From: Flavobacteriia bacterium
Lineage (GTDB): Bacteria > Bacteroidota > Bacteroidia > Flavobacteriales_D > Crocinitomicaceae
NCBI GenBank assembly: GCA_947446925.1
Contig: CANFHU010000008.1
Location: 1-64,000 of the forward strand
Length of the DNA stretch: 64,000 nucleotides
Reading direction: 5' to 3'
The position numbers and the translations under genes were made by a program. The notes beneath the pieces are model-generated. The model was not told the DNA's origin. It saw only the letters and a program-made list of their open reading frames with translations, and did not search any database. Position 1 is the first letter of the stretch. Each line of letters opens with the position of its first letter. Of this stretch, positions 24,225 through 33,727 are shown one piece after another.

Positions 24225-26543
24225 ATGAACAGAATTATTTGCAGTCTATTTCTATTGTTTTTTTCTTTCTTTTCCTATACCCAAGAAAACAGTAAGTTAA
24301 CCGCTGAAGAAAAAGCATATTTCTTTCACATCGTAAGAAAAAGTCCAATTTTAGAAAAAAATATTGGTCGATATATCGAATACAAAGGTCCTCTAATAAG
24401 TTATGCGAGTGGAGATCAAAATTACGATTCTATAGAATCTATTATTATCAATAATCCAAGTTTATTATTTATACGTTCTTCTGAAATTGCGAAATCACCA
24501 AAAGGTTTAATTGGGGAGGCTGCAAATAAAATGGCTTTAATGGAATTAAATAAAATTTTATTAGCCAAACGATTCGATAATGAGGAGGAAATTGCTTTGT
24601 ATCAAAGTAAACTGGAAGTTTTTGAAGATTTATTATTAGTAAAACTTCCTCGCGCTGCTGTAAAAGAAGATAGTAAAGGAAACAAATATCCCCATAAAAA
24701 AATATATAATGTACTTGATCCTGTATTAAGTCTAGAGGAAAAAAGAGAGATGATAAGTTCATTTTATTTTTTGACTAAAAGTGATCAATTAAATGCATTA
24801 GACGCTATTAATTATGCGGTGAATAAATATGTGGAAAATCGTACATATTATATCTATAAGGCACTTGGAGGTGAAGCGGAGTTTTTTACAAATATTTTAG
24901 TAGCAGCTGGTGACGGAAGTAATACAACAGGTTTACTTGATGAACGAGAACGAGATGAACAAGGTAGATGGAATAAAGGAATGCCAAAAGCGGTTGGTTT
25001 ATTTCCTTACCAACTAGAATTAGTTACTGGGGAAAAAGGTGAAAATATAATTGAACCTAAACGTTTTACTGTTAACCGTCTTCAAACAGTCGGGAACCAT
25101 AAAATGACAAATTTACATTTTGATGTATGGGGATATAATTCTAAAAAACAAACCACCGTTGTAATTGAGAAAAAAGGATTGTCTTACCATTTGTTTGGTT
25201 CTGGTAGTACACGATTTTTATCCCCAGATTCTTCATTCGCAGATGGAGCAACTTTTCAAAGTGTAATTCATGAACTGGAATTCGTGAAAATTAAGAAACT
25301 GAATGAAATGATATCTGGTAAAAGAGGATTTGATTATTGGATTGGCCATTATGAAAAGAAAAAAACACAGAGTGCTAAAGATATTCGAAAACTAGAATTA
25401 GAATATAATGACTTCGGAAATACGTCCATTATTACAAAAAATAAGATGTCAAGCAAGGGTAAGAAGGAGTTAAAGAAATCCCGAATGGAAAGACCAAATG
25501 AACAAATAGATCCCAAAAAGTCTGCAAATATAAAACCGAAAACAGATTCACAAAGAGATAAAAGATCCATTATACAGGAGGAATTAATAAGTGAAAATGA
25601 AAAGTATAAATCGTACGTAGCAAATATTAAAAATTTAAAGTACGAAAAAGAAAATGCACAAAAAATACTTGCTGAATATCAATTAAAATTGAATGATTAC
25701 AATAGTCTAATGGGAACTAATTGGGCGAAATTTACCTATAAAAATGGTGTATATACGTTTAGTGATTCCACTACTTTTGATATGTTAACCCAAGAATTTC
25801 AGTTTCCTGAAAGTGAAGTTTCAGATACGTTTGAAGTTCGTTTGTTAGCAATTCCATATTCTTGTTTATCGAAACAAGCAGATGAAGTAATGTTACATAT
25901 ACATATGACGGATGCAGAGCCTTCATATGATGCACGCCTACAAATTCGCCTCGAAGATGCTTTTGAATCGGATAAATATACACTAGATAAACAATTGATT
26001 TTAAAAGAGGATAGTGTTGCTGTCAAACAATTTTTTGAATCGATGTTGAATAAAAAACTACCTATTTATATTCAAGCAAAAGGAAATGGTGTTGGTATGT
26101 GGAATGGTGTAAAAACAGTAAAATCACCAAAGGTAGGGGAGTTGAATGCGTATCCAGGTAGTACACCAGAAGCACGACGAGATTCACGTATGGATACTTC
26201 GTTTGTTCGTCTCAGAAAAACAGAATTAATTATCAAAACGAAGAATAATATAACATTTGAAGTTAATTCATTTACGGATCCTGTAGCAAGTAATTTAGAG
26301 ATAAAAAATCCAACCGTTCTTGCTGCTATGGATAAATATGATTTCACGAAGAACGATATACTAAGTGCTTATCGAACAGCGTTTATCTTAAAGAAAATGC
26401 GCCAAGAATTAAATATATTGGCAGGTGAATATTTGGACCAACAAACAGCTAAAATTGTGCTAGATCGTCTAAATTCAGAAGTAGATAAGGCAAAGATTTA
26501 TGTTGGAAAAACAAGCTTTAAATTGAAGGATTTGTTACCGTAA
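24225..26543 (+). CDS. Large secreted protein of unknown function
   Basis: I do not recognise this 772-aa protein. A signal peptide is visible (about 1-20, hydrophobic core SLFLLFFSFFSYTQ), so it enters the envelope. The N-terminal third is mixed helix and strand. Around residues 380-490 there is a highly charged Lys/Glu-rich stretch with coiled-coil character (RDKRSIIQEELISENEKYKS). The rest is strand-rich, with repeated bulky residues. There is no catalytic signature, lipobox, TPR or sorting-signal domain that I can see. It has its own promoter and stands alone before a repeat-rich gap. Composition is like its neighbours. Confidence 0.8.
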   Translation: MNRIICSLFLLFFSFFSYTQENSKLTAEEKAYFFHIVRKSPILEKNIGRYIEYKGPLISYASGDQNYDSIESIIINNPSLLFIRSSEIAKSPKGLIGEAANKMALMELNKILLAKRFDNEEEIALYQSKLEVFEDLLLVKLPRAAVKEDSKGNKYPHKKIYNVLDPVLSLEEKREMISSFYFLTKSDQLNALDAINYAVNKYVENRTYYIYKALGGEAEFFTNILVAAGDGSNTTGLLDERERDEQGRWNKGMPKAVGLFPYQLELVTGEKGENIIEPKRFTVNRLQTVGNHKMTNLHFDVWGYNSKKQTTVVIEKKGLSYHLFGSGSTRFLSPDSSFADGATFQSVIHELEFVKIKKLNEMISGKRGFDYWIGHYEKKKTQSAKDIRKLELEYNDFGNTSIITKNKMSSKGKKELKKSRMERPNEQIDPKKSANIKPKTDSQRDKRSIIQEELISENEKYKSYVANIKNLKYEKENAQKILAEYQLKLNDYNSLMGTNWAKFTYKNGVYTFSDSTTFDMLTQEFQFPESEVSDTFEVRLLAIPYSCLSKQADEVMLHIHMTDAEPSYDARLQIRLEDAFESDKYTLDKQLILKEDSVAVKQFFESMLNKKLPIYIQAKGNGVGMWNGVKTVKSPKVGELNAYPGSTPEARRDSRMDTSFVRLRKTELIIKTKNNITFEVNSFTDPVASNLEIKNPTVLAAMDKYDFTKNDILSAYRTAFILKKMRQELNILAGEYLDQQTAKIVLDRLNSEVDKAKIYVGKTSFKLKDLLP

Positions 26544-26561
26544 TTAAATTGTAAACAGATT

Positions 26562-26753
26562 ATATTTTTTTAAGTGCAGAGATTTCTGAGAAATGAACGT
26601 TTTTGTGTTTGGAGGACTTAGAGGTAATCAGATTTCATCAGATTGCAATAAGAACAGCCTAATACCAATCCCAAAAAATTTGACAAAGTCAAATAAAACT
26701 CTGCGTCCTCCAAACCCCATGTACGTCATGAACTCCAAATCCTCTGCGATAAT
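26562..26753. repeat. Palindrome-rich intergenic repeat, copy 1 (decayed)
   Basis: This unit of about 180 bases is bounded by GCAGAG and CTCTGCG. It is about 90 percent identical to copy 2, 218 bases further on. Its inner inverted repeat and one of its hairpins are damaged: GACTTAGAG replaces GACGCAGAG, and AATCAGA replaces AATCTGA. A T-tract precedes it, as in copy 2. It carries no reading frame. Confidence 0.85.
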
Positions 26754-26782
26754 TTAACATCGCAAATAACAAACAATATCAC

Positions 26783-26972
26783 ATTTTTTTTGCGCAGAGA
26801 TTTCTGAGAAATGAACGTTTTTTGTGTTTGGAGGACGCAGAGGTAATCTGATTTCATCAGATTGCAATAAGAACAGCCTAATACAAATCCCGAAAATTTG
26901 ACAAAGTCAAATTAAACTCTGCGTCCTCCAAAACGTATGAACGTCAAGAACTCCAAATCCTCTGCGATAATA
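26783..26972. repeat. Palindrome-rich intergenic repeat, copy 2 (intact)
   Basis: This copy has terminal inverted arms (CGCAGAG and CTCTGCG), an exact 16-base inner inverted repeat (TTTGGAGGACGCAGAG at 26827-26842 against 26917-26932), and two perfect small hairpins between them: AATCTGA/TCAGATT and AATTTGAC/GTCAAATT. A further ATTTCT/AGAAAT palindrome lies near the left end. The whole could fold into a cruciform or multi-branched RNA. It sits 147 bases before a GxxExxY gene. Such structured repeats are common in intergenic DNA of this phylum and may be non-autonomous mobile elements. Confidence 0.88.
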
Positions 26973-27118
26973 AACTCTCACAATCATTTCTTTACACCAA
27001 AAAATTATCTTGAATTCTAGTATAATTACAAAGTGTGTTTTTAAATATTATTGAATTTACTATCATTTGAAATGATATATTTCACTATCTTAAATAGAAA
27101 ATTAGAAAACAAAAAACT

Positions 27119-27499
27119 ATGGAAGACAAAGAAATTACAAATAAAATTATAGGATCAGCAATTAAAATTCATAAAAAAATCGGACCGGGAGTATTAGAAA
27201 ATGTATACAAAGAATGTTTGTTTCATGAATTAAAAAAAGCAGGATTAAAAGTTCAAAAAGAAGTGACTTTACCGATTAACTATGATGATTTGCATTTAGA
27301 ATATGGTTACAGAATTGATATCCTTGTTGAAGATCGAATTATCCTAGAATTAAAAACTGTTGAATATTTGAATGATAAACATTTAGCTCAAATTTTAACC
27401 TATCTACGATTATCAGAAAACAAACTAGGATTATTAATTAACTTCAATGAACCTCTTATAAAAAACGGAATTAAACGAGTAGTGAATTGCTATTGTTAA
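27119..27499 (+). CDS. GxxExxY protein (PD-(D/E)xK nuclease-like)
   Basis: This 126-aa protein belongs to the GxxExxY family, named for the motif GPGVLENVY (about 21-29). A PD-(D/E)xK nuclease-like core is visible: D in YRIDILVED and ExK in IILELKTVE, followed by a conserved HLAQILTYLRLS helix. No function has been shown for the family to my knowledge; members are scattered in many phyla and often sit alone next to repeats. Here it lies just downstream of two structured repeats and converges on the RecD-like gene 8 bases away. Nuclease activity is inferred. Confidence 0.9.
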   Translation: MEDKEITNKIIGSAIKIHKKIGPGVLENVYKECLFHELKKAGLKVQKEVTLPINYDDLHLEYGYRIDILVEDRIILELKTVEYLNDKHLAQILTYLRLSENKLGLLINFNEPLIKNGIKRVVNCYC

Positions 27500-27507
27500 A
27501 TTAAAAA

Positions 27508-28926
27508 TCATTCTCCAAAAAATTCTTTGTGAAAGTTTACTAAAAATAACTTTTCACTCGCACGCGTAAATCCGGTGTATAGCCACCTGAAAAATGGTTG
27601 ATCTAACATCTCTTCGGTCAGATAATCATGGTCTAAGAAAACAACTGGCCATTGTCCACCTTGTGATTTATGACAGGTAACTGCATATGCATACTTGATT
27701 TGCAAGGCATTGAAATACGGATTTTTGGTAATCAATTCATACCGCTTCTTTTGATTACGTTCATAAGCATATTCTTGTTCGAGTGCAAAGAATAATTTTT
27801 TCATTTCTGTACGCGGTAAATTGGGTGTTTCTATGTTTAATGTATCTAACATCAAAACCACCTCGAAATCACCGACGGTAGGATAATCAATCAATTCTAC
27901 ACGTGCAGTTACAAATGTAAATCCATACAATGTTTCTTGACGAATGATACGATTCAACTTCAACATTTCACCGTTTGCGATGAAACCAGCTTCCGAACTT
28001 TCTTCCAACCAAAAGTAATTGTTACGAACTACCATCAATCGGTCGCCACCACATAATTCTTCTTCGCGGTATAAAATACGATTTCGTACATTTTGGTTGT
28101 ACAAATTAGCACGTTTATTTGACTTCGTAATAATCATTACATCATCAAAACTATAATCTGAATACGCACGTTCTAATTCATCTTGTAACTCATCTCCTTG
28201 TAAACGAACGACATCCTTTTGTCCCGTAATTTCGATTACAGGAAATTTCTCACCTTGGTAGTTTCTAAGTTTGCTTGCATTCAATAGAATATCCGATTCT
28301 AGCGATTGTCGGACAACTTCTGTTAATCGAGACTCACTGAGTTGAATTGAAAAGAAATTGGCTTGTAAATAGCGTTTATCCAAAGCAGGGGAGTAGTCAC
28401 TACCAACTGGAGGTAACTGACCTTCATCGCCAACAAAAATTAATTTACAACCTTCCCCCGAAAACACAAATTCCATTAAATCAGAAAGTAAATTCCGAGT
28501 AACTCCACCACCATCATTGCTCAAACTATGTTCACCAATCATGGAGGCTTCATCTACAATAAAAACAGTATGTTTGTGTAGGTTTGGACTCACGACTAAT
28601 TGGATAATTCCACCTGCTTGAGTTTGTTTACGGTATATTTTTTTGTGAATTGTAAGCACTTGTTTTTTAGCACGTGAAGACAGAACCTTTGCAGCACGAC
28701 CAGTTGGAGCCATTAAAAATGTTTTTAATTTCAACTCTGTCATTGCTTGAATGTAAGCACCTACTAAAGTAGTCTTTCCTGTTCCTGCGTATCCACTCAA
28801 GATGAACGTTGGAAACCGTGCATCATCCAAGGTAAAATTCACCAAATTGACGATAGTTTTCGCTTGTTGTTCGGTCGGAGTCAAGGAAAAATGATCGTAA
28901 ATGGTGGATTTGAGAGTTTGTTTCAT
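27508..28926 (-). CDS. RecD/Dda-like superfamily 1B DNA helicase
   Basis: This 472-aa helicase has the P-loop GYAGTGKTT (45-53), the Walker B region VDEASMI, GDEGQLPPVG, and a UvrD-type C-terminal motif CHKSQGGQWPVVFL followed by YTGFTRASEKL. The set matches stand-alone RecD-like or Dda-like 5'-3' helicases used in replication restart and repair. There is no sign of RecBC subunits. It is the last gene of the valS operon, beginning 2 bases after the BtuF-like gene. Confidence 0.92.
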   Translation of the reverse strand: MKQTLKSTIYDHFSLTPTEQQAKTIVNLVNFTLDDARFPTFILSGYAGTGKTTLVGAYIQAMTELKLKTFLMAPTGRAAKVLSSRAKKQVLTIHKKIYRKQTQAGGIIQLVVSPNLHKHTVFIVDEASMIGEHSLSNDGGGVTRNLLSDLMEFVFSGEGCKLIFVGDEGQLPPVGSDYSPALDKRYLQANFFSIQLSESRLTEVVRQSLESDILLNASKLRNYQGEKFPVIEITGQKDVVRLQGDELQDELERAYSDYSFDDVMIITKSNKRANLYNQNVRNRILYREEELCGGDRLMVVRNNYFWLEESSEAGFIANGEMLKLNRIIRQETLYGFTFVTARVELIDYPTVGDFEVVLMLDTLNIETPNLPRTEMKKLFFALEQEYAYERNQKKRYELITKNPYFNALQIKYAYAVTCHKSQGGQWPVVFLDHDYLTEEMLDQPFFRWLYTGFTRASEKLFLVNFHKEFFGE

Positions 28927-28928
28927 TT

Positions 28929-29711
28929 TTAATTACTCAATAATTCTTCACAAGTCTTTTTAAAATAAGCAACACTTTCGCTTAACCTTGAACCATACCA
29001 GGAAAAAAGTTCTCCATCGACCAATTTTATTTGCGCATCTGGAAAAATCCTATTTAATTCCTCTACGTGTTTTTCTTTAAATGGGTATGGTTCAGAACTT
29101 AATAAGACTACATCAGGATTTAATATACTAATATTTTCAAGGGAAGGATAACGTGTATGATTCGAAAGTATGTTTTTAAAACCACATCGTTTTAACATGT
29201 CATCGATGAATGTATTACTGGCAACACCTATATACGGATTACGCCAAATTAAATACAGTACAGATTTTTTTGAAAAAGTTGGGTTAAATGAATCAAAGTT
29301 TGATTGGATAGTATTTACGATTCGATTAGTTTCATCCACTTTCTTTAGAATTTTACCTAAGGATTGCATCATTTTCAAGGCATCTTCCAGATTAAAAATA
29401 TCACTCATCCATACTGGGGCGATTTCCCGTAGGGCCTCGATGTCCTCTTTGGTGTTTTCTTCTTTGTTACCAATAATAAGGTCAGGTTGTAAACTTCGGA
29501 CTTTCTCTATATTCACATTTTTGGTTCCTCCTACAATCGTTTTTGATTTTAACCAGTGAGGAGGGTGGATGCAAAATTTAGTTATCCCAACTACTTCTTC
29601 TTCTAAGCCAATATCAAATAAAAATTCGGTTTGAGAGGGTACTAACGAAACAATCCTCTTAGGTGTTGAATCTAAGAGGATTGTCGAATTTAATTGGTCT
29701 ATGAATTGCAT
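28929..29711 (-). CDS. BtuF-like helical-backbone metal-receptor protein without signal peptide
   Basis: This 260-aa protein has the fold signature of cobalamin/siderophore substrate-binding proteins: KRIVSLVPSQTEFLFDIGL, VVGITKFCIHPP, and LQPDLIIGNKEENTKEDIEAL. There is no signal peptide or lipobox, so it should stay in the cytoplasm, unlike a true transporter receptor; no BtuCD permease or ATPase is nearby. The frame runs up to a TTG at 29720, but the ATG at 29711 starts one base after the cystathionine synthase stop. It may bind a cobamide, haem or metal intracellularly; this is inference. Confidence 0.85.
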   Translation of the reverse strand: MQFIDQLNSTILLDSTPKRIVSLVPSQTEFLFDIGLEEEVVGITKFCIHPPHWLKSKTIVGGTKNVNIEKVRSLQPDLIIGNKEENTKEDIEALREIAPVWMSDIFNLEDALKMMQSLGKILKKVDETNRIVNTIQSNFDSFNPTFSKKSVLYLIWRNPYIGVASNTFIDDMLKRCGFKNILSNHTRYPSLENISILNPDVVLLSSEPYPFKEKHVEELNRIFPDAQIKLVDGELFSWYGSRLSESVAYFKKTCEELLSN

Positions 29712-29712
29712 T

Positions 29713-31074
29713 TTATGCAAAAGAATTGATCACATCTTGACGTGTAACGATATGATGACCTCCTTTAGTTAACTCTACAAGTACCGCTGGCGTGTCTTTG
29801 TTTATTAATTTAGAAACCTCTTCTATACTTGTATTTTCTGTAACGATTGGAAAAGGTTTTTGCATGATGGAAGAAATTGGTGCATTAATCATATCCGGAT
29901 TTTCAATTAAGAATTGGTAGGTATGTGCATCATTTAATGAACCAACAAACATATCATCTTTCATCACTGGAATTTGAGAAATAGAGAATTTACGCATTTT
30001 AGCAACTGCATGTGATACTAATTCCTCCGCATAAACTGCAACTAGTGATTTATCTGCATGTTCTTGTATTAAATCTCCAGCAGTGGTATGTTTTTCATCT
30101 ATGAATCCACGTTCACGCATCCAATCATCGTTAAACATTTTTCCTACATAACGCGATCCATGGTCGTGAAATAATACAACCACCACGTCATCTTCTTTTA
30201 ATTCTCCAGACTTTTGTAACAAACCTTTGATTGCCGAACCAGCGGAGTTACCAACAAAAATCCCTTCTTCTCGCGCCAAACGTCGTGTATAAACTGCTGC
30301 ATCTTTATCGGTTACTTTTTCAAAATGATCTATTACAGAGAAATCTACGTTTGCAGGCAAAATATCTTCACCAATTCCTTCGGTGATATATGGGTAAATT
30401 TCGTTTTTATCAAAAATTCCTGTTTCGTGGTATTTTTTAAATACTGAACCGTATGTATCAATCCCCCAAATTTTAATGTTTGGATTTTTTTCTTTTAAAT
30501 ACTTACCAATTCCAGAAATGGTACCTCCTGTACCTACGCCAACTACAAAATGTGTGATTTTCCCCTCTGTTTGTTCCCAAATTTCAGGACCTGTTTGTTC
30601 GTAATGCGCAGTTCTATTAGATAAATTATCGTATTGATTTACATACCAGGAGTTTGGTATTTCCTTTGCCAATCTTCTAGAAACTTGGTAATAAGAACGA
30701 GGATCTTCTGGTTCAACTGCAGTAGGACAAACAACTACTTCTGCACCAACAGCACGAAGTATATCCATTTTCTCTTTGGATTGTTTATCGTTTAGAACAC
30801 AAATTAATTTATAGCCTTTAATAATTGCACCTAAAGCCAATCCCATTCCTGTATTACCAGAGGTACCTTCAATGATAGTACCTCCAGGTTTTAATATACC
30901 GGACTTCTCCGCATCTTCGATCATTTTTACCGCCATACGGTCTTTCACGGAGTTGCCAGGATTAGTAGTTTCCACTTTCGCTAAAACTAATGCTTTTACA
31001 TCTTTTGTTAGGACATTTAATTTAACAAGTGGCGTATTCCCAATTGTTTCTAAAATGTTTTTATAATATTTCAT
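29713..31074 (-). CDS. Cystathionine beta-synthase with C-terminal CBS pair
   Basis: This 453-aa PLP enzyme has the cysteine-synthase fold, with Schiff-base K44 in PGNSVKDR and substrate loop EGTSGNTG (69-76). The glycine loop VGVGTGGTISG holds the cofactor phosphate. The last 120 residues form a tandem CBS domain pair, a nucleotide- or SAM-binding regulatory module. It most likely condenses homocysteine with serine to cystathionine, opening the reverse transsulfuration route to cysteine. The CBS pair favours this over plain cysteine synthase. It sits in the valS operon, not in the methionine operon. Confidence 0.9.
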   Translation of the reverse strand: MKYYKNILETIGNTPLVKLNVLTKDVKALVLAKVETTNPGNSVKDRMAVKMIEDAEKSGILKPGGTIIEGTSGNTGMGLALGAIIKGYKLICVLNDKQSKEKMDILRAVGAEVVVCPTAVEPEDPRSYYQVSRRLAKEIPNSWYVNQYDNLSNRTAHYEQTGPEIWEQTEGKITHFVVGVGTGGTISGIGKYLKEKNPNIKIWGIDTYGSVFKKYHETGIFDKNEIYPYITEGIGEDILPANVDFSVIDHFEKVTDKDAAVYTRRLAREEGIFVGNSAGSAIKGLLQKSGELKEDDVVVVLFHDHGSRYVGKMFNDDWMRERGFIDEKHTTAGDLIQEHADKSLVAVYAEELVSHAVAKMRKFSISQIPVMKDDMFVGSLNDAHTYQFLIENPDMINAPISSIMQKPFPIVTENTSIEEVSKLINKDTPAVLVELTKGGHHIVTRQDVINSFA

Positions 31075-31135
31075 ATCGTTAATTTTTAAATTTTATTTGA
31101 TAGTTTGATTTGAGTCGAAATCCTATTTGTTATAC

Positions 31136-31915
31136 TTAAACTGAAGCCTTCTTCGCTATATACAATACTTCTTCTGGAATTAATCGATAACGTTCAATTG
31201 TTTCATTGGAAAAAAATTGTTTAGGATCATATTCAGTAACGTCAAAACCAACACTTCGTAACCAATCTGGATAATCTAGTCCAAATAAACGAACATGGTC
31301 ATATTGCCAAAAATGTTTTTCGCGTTCTTCTGGAGACGTTATAGAAGCATCTTCATAAGTAATTGTTCTCGATCTATCTTGTGGTACTTGCATAATTCCA
31401 AAACCTCCTGGTTTTAAAACACGAAATAATTCCGACATACATTTTTTTGCATCTTCTACATGTTCTAATACATGGTTACAAATAACTACATCAAATCGAT
31501 TATCTTCTAGTGGGATATCGTGTAAATCAAAATGAATATCCGCAATTGGAGATACTAAATCGCCAGTTAAATAATCTAAATTAGATTGTTTCTTGAAGAT
31601 GGTATGAAAACATTGTTCCGGGGCTACGTGAAGTACTTTTAATTTTTGTGTCGTGAAAAAGTTAGTTTCATTTTTTAAATACAACCACATTAATCGGTGC
31701 CTTTCCAAAGTCAAATCATACGGACACAAAACATTATCACGGTGTGCGATATCGGACCCATAGGATAAAAATTTACTAAATTCTTTCTGACAAACTGGAC
31801 ATTCGACTTTATTTCCTTTGTACAACCAAGGAGCAAATAATCGAAAAACATAACTTAATCGAATTAATATCGGTCTTGGTAAAGTGTTTAATAAAAATTT
31901 ATAGAATTTTTTCAT
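31136..31915 (-). CDS. SAM-dependent class I methyltransferase with N-terminal Cys cluster
   Basis: This 259-aa Rossmann-fold methyltransferase shows VLHVAPEQCF (motif I region), a motif IV-like VVICNHVLEHVEDA (about 150-163) and LKPGG. Before the domain is CPVC (39-42) and LCPYD (C64), arranged like a small zinc ribbon. The substrate is unknown. It starts 2 bases after the peptidase stop in the valS operon, so it is expressed with housekeeping genes. Confidence 0.88.
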   Translation of the reverse strand: MKKFYKFLLNTLPRPILIRLSYVFRLFAPWLYKGNKVECPVCQKEFSKFLSYGSDIAHRDNVLCPYDLTLERHRLMWLYLKNETNFFTTQKLKVLHVAPEQCFHTIFKKQSNLDYLTGDLVSPIADIHFDLHDIPLEDNRFDVVICNHVLEHVEDAKKCMSELFRVLKPGGFGIMQVPQDRSRTITYEDASITSPEEREKHFWQYDHVRLFGLDYPDWLRSVGFDVTEYDPKQFFSNETIERYRLIPEEVLYIAKKASV

Positions 31916-31917
31916 AA

Positions 31918-33708
31918 TTATTTAGAAGTTGTACGTAGCCAATACGTACATAATGAAGCATTTGTACTAGTGCCGTTGATAGACATTTTAAATGATGGAA
32001 TTTCTATTTCACCCATTTTACAAGCAATTTCCATAATGATTTGATCTCTTGCAACAATTAAATTAAATGAATCTCCCGTTTTCAAAGCACCTAAACTTGC
32101 TTCTAATGAAGGTCCATCAATTCTAAATCCATTAAAACCAATGATTTCGTCATTCACACTTACGGCAGCATTTTCAGCTTCTGAATTAGTACGTATTGTT
32201 TTTACAATAGGTGTTCCTTCTTTGGAGTAACTCATTCCAAAATAGGCTTTTTTGGTTCCTATATAATCTACATTAACGCCAATTTCATTAAATATTTCTT
32301 TGTAATTAGGAACCTTTGTATCGTAAATATAATTCATTAAAAAGGTATGCATGTCTTCTCCCATAAAGTCTGAAAGCGTTTCTTCAAACTCTTCTTCTGT
32401 AAAACCTCGACCTTTATTTTTATAAAACTTTACATACAATGTTCGCATGAAATCATCGAGTGACTTATTACCTTCAAATTTCGCTATGATTTTAGCATCC
32501 AATAAAGATCCAATTAATTGTCCTCGAGAATAATAAGTCATTGTAGTGTTGCTAGAATTTTCATTTGGACGATACCCTTTAATCCAAGCATCGAAACTTG
32601 CATGAGCAACCGGTTGTACACGAGCACCTTCCGAACCTTCTACATAATTTAGAATAGAATTTAATTTTTGAATATATTCTTGTTCGGATAAATAGCCTGC
32701 TCTACGCATTAATAATTCGTCGTAGTAACTTGTAAATCCTTCCATTACCCACAACAAGGTTGTGTAATTTTCCTGGTCATAGTTAAATGGTCCTAATTCA
32801 ATTGGTTTTATTCGCTTTACATTCCACAAATGAAAATATTCATGCGCTACTAATGATAAAAAATCGATGTATTGTTTACCTTGATAACTCCATCTATCCA
32901 CACTAAGAGTTGCTGAATTCATATGTTCTAAACCGCCCTGTCCATCTGTTACATTATGTATAATGAATGTGTAATTTTTGTTTGGGTTTTCTCCTATGAT
33001 TGCGGAAGTAGTTTCTATGACACGTTTCATGTCTTTTTTTAATTTCTCGACTTCATAATTACCAACACCATAAATTGCTACACTATGTTTTACACCAGCT
33101 GCATTAAATTCAAATACATCTTGATTTCCCATTTCTATCGGACAATCTACTAATTGATCAAAATCAGAGAAAGCATAAGTTTTTGCATTTTCAAAACGAA
33201 TAGAATCTTTCGCTTTTGGTAGAGCAGTCGTTATGACATTAAAATCTTCGTGCGGATAAATGTCTAATTTTCCACCAGTTTCTTTTTCACCCTCCACATA
33301 CATGAAAATAGAAGATCCACTCACAAATCCATGACTTTGATCTAAAAAACTAGAACGAGCAGATAGTTCGAAAGCATACACTTCATAATTTATCTTTACT
33401 TCTTCTTTACCTTTAACATAAATTCGCCACGTATTTTTAGACACTTTAGTAACATTCAATTTTTTACCAAGTTCATCTTTTGCAACTACAAGGTTGATGT
33501 TTTTTGAAAATTCACGAATCATGTAGGATCCAGGTGCCCATACAGGCATCTTTACTTCTAAAAATTTACCTGAAACTTTGTTAATTTTCATTTCAACCTC
33601 AAAATAATGATTTTGAGGTTTTGGCATTTTTAATGCATAGTCAATGGTAATAGCATTTGACGTAAATGAAAAAAGTATACAAAGTATAAAAAGGATTTTT
33701 TTAATCAT
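31918..33708 (-). CDS. M61-family metallopeptidase with PDZ domain, secreted
   Basis: This 596-aa protein has a signal peptide (about 1-18), an N-terminal beta domain, and a gluzincin active site: HEYFH (H289, E290, H293), preceded by GLEHMNSATLSV typical of M61 glycyl aminopeptidases. A PDZ domain lies near the C-terminus (about 490-580). It acts in the periplasm or outside the cell on peptides. The frame extends upstream to a TTG at 33738, but the ATG at 33708 begins the signal peptide and lies 19 bases after the valS stop. Confidence 0.93.
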   Translation of the reverse strand: MIKKILFILCILFSFTSNAITIDYALKMPKPQNHYFEVEMKINKVSGKFLEVKMPVWAPGSYMIREFSKNINLVVAKDELGKKLNVTKVSKNTWRIYVKGKEEVKINYEVYAFELSARSSFLDQSHGFVSGSSIFMYVEGEKETGGKLDIYPHEDFNVITTALPKAKDSIRFENAKTYAFSDFDQLVDCPIEMGNQDVFEFNAAGVKHSVAIYGVGNYEVEKLKKDMKRVIETTSAIIGENPNKNYTFIIHNVTDGQGGLEHMNSATLSVDRWSYQGKQYIDFLSLVAHEYFHLWNVKRIKPIELGPFNYDQENYTTLLWVMEGFTSYYDELLMRRAGYLSEQEYIQKLNSILNYVEGSEGARVQPVAHASFDAWIKGYRPNENSSNTTMTYYSRGQLIGSLLDAKIIAKFEGNKSLDDFMRTLYVKFYKNKGRGFTEEEFEETLSDFMGEDMHTFLMNYIYDTKVPNYKEIFNEIGVNVDYIGTKKAYFGMSYSKEGTPIVKTIRTNSEAENAAVSVNDEIIGFNGFRIDGPSLEASLGALKTGDSFNLIVARDQIIMEIACKMGEIEIPSFKMSINGTSTNASLCTYWLRTTSK

Positions 33709-33727
33709 ACTAAATGGGTTAACCGTA

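Noticed and set aside
26562..26972. CRISPR array
   Set aside because: Only two units of about 180 bases with a 30-40 base interval and no cas genes; the internal palindromes fit a structured repeat instead.
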